Part shown: piece by piece, positions 12,408-21,123 of the stretch
Layout of the letters: every line of letters starts with the position of its first letter
Position numbering within the stretch: position 1 is the first letter of the stretch
Assembly (NCBI GenBank): GCA_038501625.1
Contig: JAZAYU010000087.1
Location: 1,604,001 to 1,668,000 of the forward strand
Reading direction: 5' to 3'
Length of the DNA stretch: 64,000 nt
Source of the DNA: Corbicula japonica
Taxonomy: Eukaryota; Mollusca; Bivalvia; Venerida; Cyrenidae
Made by a program: the position numbers and the translations under genes
The notes under the pieces: model-generated
The model's database searches: none
Seen by the model: only the letters and a program-made list of their open reading frames with translations
Told to the model about the DNA's origin: nothing

Positions 12408-12535
12408 TATCTTTAGCGATCATAGATGCATTATATTATTGAATTGAATTGTTTGTGATCTTGACTGTGTTACACAATGGGATTTTAAAATAGTATTAAG
12501 CAATACGAGTATATACATGTACAGATTCATAAACC

Positions 12536-12545
12536 GAAACCGAAA
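12536..12545 (+). promoter_or_regulatory. ISRE-like GAAACCGAAA before B1
   Basis: Exact match to the IRF core consensus GAAANNGAAA, ending 15 bp before ATG 12561. The B2 counterpart is GAAATCGAAA at 31663-31672: both GAAA halves are kept and the spacer has changed. If transcription starts downstream near the second in-frame ATG, this would be core-promoter proximal. Confidence 0.4.
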
Positions 12546-12560
12546 GTACATATTTTGTTT

Positions 12561-14801
12561 ATGATCAATTATCGGAACAATTTAAATATGCGATTACGGA
12601 TTCTACTTCTATTATTTATGCAGTGGTTTCAACCTAGATTCGGATATAAAATATCCCAAGACTACGAAGACTGCTCTGTGGAAGACAAAATCACGTGGTC
12701 ATGTAATTTCATCCCCACAGCCGTTCCTAATGGCTTTTCAAAGGTACGAATTGTGGATTTCAAAAGATTTCATAAGGATTTGATTGTCGGGAAAGAAATA
12801 TTTTCGGACCCTAGCTGGTTAAATGTGACTTTAGTCGAATTTACAGACATGAATGATTCTAACGTAACTTTCCAGCCAGATTGTTTCAGTAAACTCGGAG
12901 CACTTCGGGAATTGTTTATACATATGGATAATTACTGGTATCGGGAACCTGCCGTGTTTAGTGGATTACCAATGCTGCAAAAGTTGGATCTTAGTGGAAG
13001 CACTCGTTTTAAGCTGTCTAATTTAATGTCAGAAATTACTTCACATGAAATTTTGCCAGGTTTAAAAGAACTGAACATACATGGAATAGGTCAAATTTCG
13101 GAGGGACCCGTTAATCTTGGATTTGAATTCTTCCATGCTCTATCGACTCGTAACATTACTCATATAGATATAGGTCGTCTACAAATTACACAATTTAATT
13201 TGTCGGCTATGTGTACGGAGTTGGTTTACCTACAGAACTTGAACATGTCATATTCGGTTATTTCAAAATTTTGCGGGATCAAGAAAGTGAAAACAATTTA
13301 TCTGAAATCAATCGATTTAAGCTACGCTACACTACCAAATAAGGTTATTCAAAAATTCCCGTTGATAAAAGTATTTATAGCAAATTGGAATAGTGTAGTA
13401 ACTGAACTAAGGCCTAAGCATGAGATTCTAGTACAGCCAAGAATTATAAACGTCACTGGGATATTTACTATGGCAAGAACAAAATATTCGATTCGGAACA
13501 TCTCGTTGGATATTAACATACACAAGAACATTGTTGTTTACACTTCGGATCTCGTTTTTCGAAATAATGGAATTAAGTATTTAGACTTAAGTTTGCAATG
13601 TACGAGTCCGAAATTTGATTCTGTCAGGAGACTTGATATATCAAACAACGGTCTGCAATTTATCCACCCATCAATTCCTTTATGCTTCACAAACTTGGAA
13701 TATGTTGACCTGTCAGACAACCGACTTTCAGTAATGTTGTCTCGTCACTTTGAAACGGCGAACAAACTGATGTCTAACATTCCAAAACTGCGGAGTATAA
13801 ATTTGTCTAATAACAACTTGAGTTTAATTCCATCCCAACTTTTCAAAGACAGTGCTGAAATTCAACATATAGACTTCTCTATGAATAATTTACAACAACT
13901 TCATTTTTCATTACTTGGTTTAAGTAATCTTGAAACTGTTAATCTCCGCGAAAACAACATTCGATACTTTGACGAACCTTCACTTCACAATTTAAATACC
14001 TGTTCGGCAAGGAATAAGCTAAAATTGGTATTAGAAGGAAACCCTTTAGAATGTTCTTCGTGTGATACAAAGAACTTCATAACCTGGATGCTTGAAACTA
14101 AAAGAGTAGCTGTATTACCCCAGAACATCACCTGCTTAGACGAAAATGGGAGACTTGTGTTTGTAGACAATGAAACCGTGGAAAACATACAGAAAATATG
14201 CAACAGGCCTAAAGTTATATATATAACTATGAGAGTTGTTACTGCACTAGGAATTGTCGCAGCAGTAACTGTTATTAAAGTCAAAAGAGTCATACAAAGA
14301 CGTAAGATCATAAGACGACTGTCTGAAGGTCAAGGACAGTTTGAATTTGCTGTATTTCTGTCTAACAGTAGCGAAAACGGAGAATTTGCTGAACATTATT
14401 TTCACGGTCCACTAAACACAAGCCTAAAGAGTGTAATAAAGCTGGAGCAAGATAGAGAGCGCGATTTGGTGTTCGTCAATAATTTAAAACCTGGACTGTC
14501 GTTGAGCGAAGTGACTAACTACTTACCCAGATCTGCCGCACTGGTCGTTGTTCTTTCAGAAGATTGCTGTAAAAATCGGACCTGTGAACATGAATTTACC
14601 ATCAACCAGGCGTTAGATCAAAATAAGCCAGTATTTTTCATGGCGGATAGCTCCATTGATATACAGAAGATAGATAACACTATTCAGAATATATACAAGT
14701 TCAGTGAAAAGTGTTTTTGGAGAGAAAATAATAAAGAAATTTTAACTACACCGTCGTGGGAAAATATAGCTACAGCTATCGTAGACAAAATAAATGTGTA
14801 A
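12561..14801 (+). CDS. Toll-like receptor type B (B1), intact
   Basis: Single-exon reading frame for a Toll-like receptor of about 746 aa from ATG 12561; a second in-frame ATG at 12588 would give 737 aa and places the hydrophobic signal segment (ILLLLF) closer to the N-terminus. The ectodomain has many LxxLxLxxN leucine-rich repeats, for example LDISNNGLQFI and INLSNNNLSLI. An LRR C-cap starts with C498 and C501. A TM segment spans about 552-574, followed by basic KVKRVIQRRK. A TIR domain runs from about 594 to the end: box 1 is FAVFLSNSS, the BB-loop region is NNLKPG, αC contains CEHEF, and PSWENI lies near the end. Box 2 lacks the usual Arg-Asp but keeps Pro-Gly. It should sense ligands outside or in endosomes and signal through TIR adaptors; the ligand is unknown. 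Single cysteine-cluster architecture. Confidence 0.95.
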   Translation: MINYRNNLNMRLRILLLLFMQWFQPRFGYKISQDYEDCSVEDKITWSCNFIPTAVPNGFSKVRIVDFKRFHKDLIVGKEIFSDPSWLNVTLVEFTDMNDSNVTFQPDCFSKLGALRELFIHMDNYWYREPAVFSGLPMLQKLDLSGSTRFKLSNLMSEITSHEILPGLKELNIHGIGQISEGPVNLGFEFFHALSTRNITHIDIGRLQITQFNLSAMCTELVYLQNLNMSYSVISKFCGIKKVKTIYLKSIDLSYATLPNKVIQKFPLIKVFIANWNSVVTELRPKHEILVQPRIINVTGIFTMARTKYSIRNISLDINIHKNIVVYTSDLVFRNNGIKYLDLSLQCTSPKFDSVRRLDISNNGLQFIHPSIPLCFTNLEYVDLSDNRLSVMLSRHFETANKLMSNIPKLRSINLSNNNLSLIPSQLFKDSAEIQHIDFSMNNLQQLHFSLLGLSNLETVNLRENNIRYFDEPSLHNLNTCSARNKLKLVLEGNPLECSSCDTKNFITWMLETKRVAVLPQNITCLDENGRLVFVDNETVENIQKICNRPKVIYITMRVVTALGIVAAVTVIKVKRVIQRRKIIRRLSEGQGQFEFAVFLSNSSENGEFAEHYFHGPLNTSLKSVIKLEQDRERDLVFVNNLKPGLSLSEVTNYLPRSAALVVVLSEDCCKNRTCEHEFTINQALDQNKPVFFMADSSIDIQKIDNTIQNIYKFSEKCFWRENNKEILTTPSWENIATAIVDKINV

Positions 14802-14902
14802 TTTAATTTGAAGTTCAGATTCGAACATGAAATAGTGATACTATAGAAGTTCAAACGGCACTGTGGGCTTTCATCCAGTAAAATTGAACTATTATTTTAT
14901 AT

Positions 14903-14922
14903 TAGTCGAAGCGCGCCGACTA
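14903..14922 (+). other. 3' flank hairpin of B1 with compensatory change in B2
   Basis: TAGTCG at 14903-14908 pairs with CGACTA at 14917-14922 around a GC-rich loop (GCGCGC). The B2 counterpart at 34040-34057 pairs AATCGG with CCGATT: one G-C pair became A-T with both sides changed. This suggests a selected RNA structure in the B 3' UTR, if the UTR extends this far. Confidence 0.5.
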
Positions 14923-14984
14923 TAATGGATATTACTAAAGGAATACAGACATGTGATGGAAAAGTTCGTAAATTATTTATGTAG

Positions 14985-16665
14985 CCAGATCTAGTTTCTT
15001 TGGTAAGCTGTGTTTTGAGATGTTCCCTTGCTGTCTTGTTGGTTTTTAACTTATCTTTTTACTTGGAGTTATTTCCCTTGATTTGGCGGGAAATATAGTG
15101 CCCTCTTTGTCAGTACACAAGTTATTTTCAAGGGAGAAGGTCGCAATCCTCTTGCACCATTTTTTGGCGGTTGTCAACATTTGAGGGGTTTTAGTGGCCT
15201 AGACTTTTTATTTGATTTAAGGTAACCTTTCTGCAATGGCTGATGTTCTGTAAATTATTCATTATTATTGGTATTTATTATGATTTAGAAAGTAAATGCA
15301 AGAAAGCTTTCATAGTAAAATCCAACATGGCTACCTAACTTATTTCTATCTATCTCATTTTAACTTGCATGTTTATGATTCTTGCATGATCAGATTCTTA
15401 ATATCTAATTGTTGTTCAATCTAGCTATTATTCAATACTAAAACAGCGTATTAGAGATCAGTTTATACAAAACTGGAATGAAGGTATTAATTCTATGTCA
15501 AAATTAAAATATTATAGAATGAATAAAACTGAATTTGGGTTTGAAGATTATCTTTGTGTAGTTAAAAACGAAAGGTTGTGTAAATTGATGGCATGTTTCA
15601 GATTATGTTCACATACCCTTGCAATCGAAACTGGCAGGTATACTGGAACCACTAGAAATGAAAGAATTTGTCAGTTATGTACTCAAAATGTTGTTGAATC
15701 TGAATTTCATTTTCTTTTATGTTGTAGCAGATATTCGAATATTAGGTCAAACTATTTTAAGTTAACGCCATTGCCTACCAAAAATAGATTTGTAACACTA
15801 ATGTCATCTAAAAATAAGTGTACTATTCTGAAAGTATGTAAATTTTGAAGAGAGGCTTTTAAAACATATTCTTGTATCCTTGAAATTGTGTAACTGTTTC
15901 TTGTATTGTTATTCAAGATATTATATTGCTAAAATGTTTGTATATTGTATGTGTGCATGTTGTTCAAACTGCTATTTTGTGATAGTTTATGTGATTGCTG
16001 TATTTTGTATGATTATTTCATGAGCCAAAGGCATAACTTTGCCGAGAGCTGAATAAAAACTTGAAACTTGGTTATTCACAGCACACAGTACTCAGTGAGA
16101 TCCATGTGGTCCAGGTGTGAGATTGAGGTTTTCTACACCATATCTGATGTGTGAATGGCTAAAGATCCCATAGATCTGTAAGTTTACTCATTGTATCTAT
16201 TTTTGTGTGTAGAAGCCTTTGTATATAACAAGTACAGGGTACAGCAGGCATAGTCATTGTAATTATTGTTTTTAGGAGTTTTGCGGTAAAGTCTAAGACC
16301 ACTACACTGAAGTTAGTCTATATTTTAATATGTTTACTTTATTTAAGATAGATGTGTCTATTATAGATCATATGGCTATTATATCATCTATTATGGATTA
16401 TAAACCTGTTATCATCATGATTGTATTCATAGTAAGCTGTTCATATAGACTATTTAAATGATTGTTATATACTTTGGAATTGTTAATCTTTATCATTTCA
16501 GTGCCTGGGTTTGACCGTTCAGTATTTGAGTGTACTGGACAGAATTGATATGGAACTGTATTAAACTGGAATAAATTTAGTATTTACCATACAGTGATCT
16601 GGACAGTTGTTATAACTTATAAGTTCACCCCCAACCATACATGTTCTACATTTATAATAATTTAC
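14985..16665 (+). mobile_element. Insertion in B1 3' flank containing a LINE 3' fragment
   Basis: The B2 3' flank runs directly from sequence like 14980 to sequence like 16668 (around 34110-34190), so about 1.7 kb is extra here. It contains a LINE ORF2 C-terminal fragment (15421-15890) and a 3' UTR ending near 16068 with AATAAAAACTTGAAACTTG. I do not recognise the outer parts (14985-15420 and 16070-16665). Confidence 0.6.
15421..15890 (+). pseudogene. LINE ORF2 C-terminal fragment
   Basis: The frame encodes the C-terminal region that follows reverse transcriptase in many mollusc LINEs: RDQFIQNWN, then HTLAIETGRY, then RICQLCTQN and ESEFHFLLCCSRY. The CxxC...H...C arrangement is a putative zinc-binding tail thought to bind nucleic acid. 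The fragment lacks the RT and endonuclease, so it is a 5'-truncated dead copy. A stop occurs at 15846-15848. It is not the same copy as the 6-kb LINE beside A2, whose tail reads CSKCGILSSDAIKHCALEC. Confidence 0.8.
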
Positions 16666-17059
16666 TTGATAAAAAACGTATAATTAAATAATTATTTACA
16701 ACTCTCCCTAAAGTTCTTTAACAAAAGGTAATTGTTGTTGTTGTTGTTTTTGTTGAAAATTTTGATTTTAAAATGCCAACCTATCCCTGAATGTTAATTA
16801 CTTTCGCTAATGAACTGTCGTGTGATGACGAATGTCACGTGATGATGGAAAATATCGTGATGTACACAGTTAATTCCTTTATGCAAATTGTTAAACAAGT
16901 CATTATGTATAGGAAAAATGTCTATAATTTCACTGAAAAAAGAGTAAAAATGTTTCAAGACCTACGACGGTTATTAAGTCATTGACGTTAGCTATGCAGA
17001 ATTTCCGATAGAAAATTTCATGACTTAGTTTAAACATATTTTATTGTATAAAAGATCAT

Positions 17060-17147
17060 ATCGCCATTGATGGGAGCGAACCCTTACGGCAACAGCGCCT
17101 AGCCATGCAATGCCAATTATGCTACCTGTCGAGCTATTCGGGACAAC
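17060..17147 (-). mobile_element. tRNA-like SINE head, minus strand
   Basis: On the minus strand it reads AATAGCTCGACAGG (A-box-like) and later GGGTTCGCTCCC (B-box-like), matching the SINE heads behind the A genes. The B2 3' flank lacks it, so it is an insertion specific to unit 1. Confidence 0.6.
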
Positions 17148-17458
17148 AACCAAAAGGTTTATCGGAAAACTCCGACAAACGTAATCTTTACTGCGTGACA
17201 TCGCTAGAAATTGCATTGAAAATACCACTTTCTTACACTATCGGCTCATTATATTCACCTCTGTTATAGGCTGGGACTACTTTAAACTACGTTTACTTTA
17301 ACTCAAAGAAATAGTTCACCAATTACATTTACAATAGTTTGGGTTTCTTCTGTTTTAATGAAAGATAGTGAAGATTTCTGACATTTGTTTTACCCCAAAC
17401 TTTCAAATTCACAGTTATGACTGTATAAAATAAGAGTTTGGTCAAAACTCTTGACATT

Positions 17459-17517
17459 GAGCCTTTCGCAGAGATGTAAAGTGAGTGTAAGGAACGACAA
17501 CTCTGCGAAGGAGATTG
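17459..17517 (+). other. 59-bp perfectly conserved hairpin element downstream of B1
   Basis: This segment is identical by eye to the one downstream of B2 (about 35984-36042), although the surrounding flanks have diverged. CCTTTCGCAGAG (17462-17473) pairs with CTCTGCGAAGG (17501-17511), giving 11 pairs with one bulge and a 27-nt loop. It could be a structured RNA, a regulatory site or a repeat terminus. Confidence 0.5.
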
Positions 17518-17967
17518 TGAAAGTACATTAAAATTATCTGTTCACGCAAGTGGGTCTGGTTAGGAGTTATACCAACATCAGCGGACGGATATTTTTTTAT
17601 CTCGTTATACTATTATGAGGCAATACTAGTTGAGATTTTTAAATTTTTCTATTTTATCGTTGACAATGCAACGACGAAATGGGATATACCTTAACAAGTG
17701 CAATGTCAAAATGAGTAATACCTAAACAAATGCATTTTATCCTTGTTCAGCTTCCTCTTCCCTGTTAACATTTTCAAAACTAAATTCAATTAGAGAATAA
17801 AACTCACCCTATTGAAATTTGATATTAATATACACATGTATTAATTACAAAATTATAACTTGATAGTTTTATTTTAATTCAAGATCATCATGAGTGTCAA
17901 ATATTCATTTAAATTATTTAAAACAGACACGAAACTGAAGAGGAATAATTTTAAGATGATAATGATG

Positions 17968-17971
17968 ATGA

Positions 17972-18014
<43 letters not shown>

Positions 18015-18208
18015 GTTGCTGCTGCTGCTGCTACTACTACTATTTCTACTACAACTACTACTACTTCTACTACTACTAATACTACTACCACTACCACAAC
18101 CACAACCACTACAACTACCACTACCACTACTACTACTACTTCTTCTACTACTACTACTAACACTACTACTACTACTACTTCTACTACTACTACTACTACT
18201 ACTACTAT

Positions 18209-18261
<53 letters not shown>

Positions 18262-18366
18262 GTAGTAGTAGTAATAATAATTAATAATGATGATAATAAT
18301 AATAATAATAATAATAATTATTTTTATTATTATTATTTTTATTATTATTATTATTATTATTATTTA
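17968..18366. repeat. Trinucleotide microsatellite with strand switches
   Basis: Mostly (ACT)n from about 17970 to 18259, turning at ACTACTAGTAGT into (AGT)n, then (AAT)n turning into (ATT)n to about 18363. The switches make palindromic centres that could form hairpins or cruciforms. The long poly-Leu frame across it is an artefact of the repeat. Confidence 0.9.
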
Positions 18367-18379
18367 AATAACTCATTTT

Positions 18380-20482
18380 AAAAAAATATTGATCCCTTGA
18401 ATTATTTGTGCGAGTCATTTAGGATGACTTAGGTGAATTCCAACGGTCATTCCGAAAGTCCATGTACCGGTTACCGGCCAATAAATTTTTGCGTTTAGGT
18501 TATAACCTTTAAATTTCCAAATATTTTATCTTTCAATGGACTTAAGTTAGGTTGGTGTTTTAGAACTGGACGCCATTTCAGCCAATGAATTGCTTGAGAT
18601 TTGAGACAGGTTTCAAATTTCAGTATTATAACCGTCAGCCTTGAGTCCGACATTAAGTTGAGTAGGGTGTCTTATATCATATGACAATATTATACTGCAA
18701 CCCACATTTTTGGGCATTTAGAAATTGAACAAAATGTTTTTTAAAAGTTTATGTGGTCAAAAATAACATTCAGATAATTATAGCATTTTACTAGAATTTT
18801 GAATAAAAATTGAATTTTGCATAAAACTACTTTGTAGAAAGATTCCCTGATCAAATCTGTCAGTTTTCTTTTCAGTATAAAATTGGTTTCTTCTGAAATA
18901 AAAATAGTCACGGAAAGCTCCATCGGAGTGTTTAGCTTTGTGTGGAAATGCGCAGTCGCCGCACGGTTTCGATTCCCAGCGTATGCTGCCAATATGCTAT
19001 GCCCTTTTGTCGAACAAAGTATACAATATACCCTTAAAAGTAGCCTACTTCTCTTTCAACATTTTGTCCTGATATTTTAGCGGTTTAAATATCAAAGGCA
19101 GTATAGCTTTGGATATTGATCAGTCGCCCGAAGTACAATGTTTATACTTCCTGCCTTCCAATTTTTGCCTTTGTCGTTCTGTAATAAGCTAACCTACATT
19201 CTATTCTTAAGAAAATGAATACTATATTCAATATACTAGTTAAGTGTCTATAGTCAATAATTACATTAAGATATCCAAACTGATATCCAGCATTTTTGCA
19301 GATTTTTAATAAAATCAACAGCAAGATTTAGGAGTAGTGTCAATTTCTTAACCAGAGGTGATCTAATATTGTAACTTTTCAGAATTTTTAATAGTGTTTT
19401 TTATGTTTCATTGTTCTGAAAAAAAAACATCAAAAAAATCTGCTTTATCTGCTAAGTAAATAAAGTCGATTATCTCAGTCAAATTTTTAGAAAAAGCTTG
19501 TTGCTTGTTTTATCTGTCTGAGAATAGTCCGAGTGTTACAATAAGCAAAACTCTGTGAAACGATCAACTAGTTTCTTAAATAGATGACAAAGGGTCTTCG
19601 AAAGCCACCGAACACGATAAAAACCACAATACTGCAGGTTTGATTGAGCCTGTATATAAGCAGTTATGGAAATGCATAATTACAGGTCACGCCGCCTAGC
19701 TCCGGGTTGGGCGTAGCTCAATATATACATGTATACAACGAATGATGTTGTGCTAAATGACCTCGAAATGGCGTAATTGATAAAACCGCTGATTAAATGT
19801 ACCGGTAGACTTTTTACGTCAGCCACACGGAAATTATACAGAAAAGAAGCCAAAAGTGAAATCACAATTTGTCCACAGAATTTATTTTAAAATTATTTGA
19901 AAGCCACAGATGAACACACGCGACTTGCTCGTGAAATTAACTGTGCCCAAAACTTTAAACGAAATCTGGAGATCAGTTTAAAATCACAAGCCTTTTCAGC
20001 CAATTATATGCTTAAGATTTGAGAGTGGTCTCCAATATTAGTTTTATGATCTTGAGCCCTGATGTCGACACATCCTAGATCATGTGAGTCCGGCTTTAAG
20101 CATTTGTATTTCAAATATTGAAAAAATACATTCCTTTTCGAGCGAACCAAGGATCATTAACAGTTGCAACATGTGCAAGTAAAATATGATACACGGAAGA
20201 AGTAATTCAATTCACAAGATTAAAAAAGAATTTGATAACCATTAGTGGTTTATGAAGACTGTATAATGTGCTCTGACAGATAGATGATATCATAAAGGTA
20301 ACAATATTATTTCCTCTGTGATAAATTAATAATTAAATTGTGTTTATAAAGGGATTATATATAATATATAATATTTTGTTTGAAGTATCAATGCATCACT
20401 GTTAATAAGTGTCTAGGCTCCATGACAGACAACGAAACACCAACGCGTTTTCGATATTTTGTTTTCGAATGAATGTTCAGAA
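18380..20482 (+). promoter_or_regulatory. A-type upstream region (A2)
   Basis: It aligns with 39.4-41.3 kb and 55.4-56.95 kb. It includes a degenerate foldback half near 18575-18645, a foldback MITE at 19942-20058 and the conserved A upstream block at 20241-20440. A solo-LTR-like insertion (20483-21082) now separates this block from the A2 start codon. No gene is seen. Confidence 0.5.
19942..20058. repeat. Foldback MITE, family F (A2 copy)
   Basis: Same inverted-arm structure as 984-1098, with AGCCAATTATATGCTTAAG in the loop region. The outer end GTGCCC on the left pairs with GAGCCC on the right. Confidence 0.7.
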
Positions 20483-21082
20483 TGTAACGTAGTGGTTAAT
20501 TCTTACAAAGGTCTTAGGGTGTAATAATACGAACACCAGTTGAGTTCCGAAATAACTTTATATATCTTAAGCTTTTAACAGTTTATTTTATGTTTAAACC
20601 GACTTTCTAAAACATAAACAGTTCTTTCATATAAGTATAAATATTCCTAGTAAATTTCTAAGTGTCATTTCCTAAGAGCCTTACGTGGCCCATTCCGGCC
20701 GTCCGGTCGTTCACTTCTTCCAATATACAGAACAATATCTCTGGCTTTTATGCAATACCATAGACTGTTCATGCAGACTAATTACTGTTCGAGATGACTG
20801 TTTGACATGAAGAATATATAAAACTACAATGACAGTTATATAACGTCTTGCTTAAACATGACAAGATCGAGTCCAATGTAATTGAAAGATGCAGGTGAAG
20901 ACATGAAATGACCTGTGGCTAAAATACTTTTGACCGAGCAAGTAATTAGTAAACAAACTAATTGATGTTATCTAGGAAAGGATATTAGTAACTAAACAAG
21001 GCCCGTAATATATTTTAAAATATAAATGTTTAACACCTAATATGTTGGTAAATTATTAGCATAATTTCCTTATTACATTACA
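20483..21082 (+). mobile_element. 600-bp solo-LTR-like insertion between A2 upstream block and start
   Basis: It begins TGTAACG and ends ATTACA (TG...CA ends with short inverted termini) and is flanked by AGAA on both sides (20479-20482 and 21083-21086). The other three A genes have the uninterrupted site (CAGARTCTGC). A TATA-like ATATATAAAAC occurs near 20814. It has no coding capacity. A solo LTR fits best; a MITE with 4-bp TSD is the alternative. Confidence 0.72.
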
Positions 21083-21123
21083 AGAATCTGCTACAACAGT
21101 ATATCCTAACAACAGCTTATAAA

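Larger units (their letters stand above)
10654..12560 (+). promoter_or_regulatory. B-type TLR upstream region (B1)
   Basis: The region is shared with B2 upstream DNA (30481-31687) and with the orphan block ending near 52.4 kb. The last 500 bp are closest to B2 and include a doubled CGCTTTGATAT motif (about 12350 and 12381), a CCAAT/ATTGG palindrome at 12394-12407 and an ISRE-like motif at 12536-12545. No coding gene is seen. A 46-bp minisatellite unit (GATGCTCGTTCAATT) occurs near 10670-10755. Confidence 0.55.

Noticed and set aside
12555..12560. TTG as start of the B1 receptor (and 31682 for B2)
   Set aside because: A non-ATG start is not needed. In-frame ATGs follow at 12561 and 12588 (31688 and 31715), and the signal peptide fits these better.
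17890..18381. 163-aa open frame made mostly of leucine
   Set aside because: It is a read-through of the trinucleotide microsatellite, with the mirrored Val-rich frame on the other strand.
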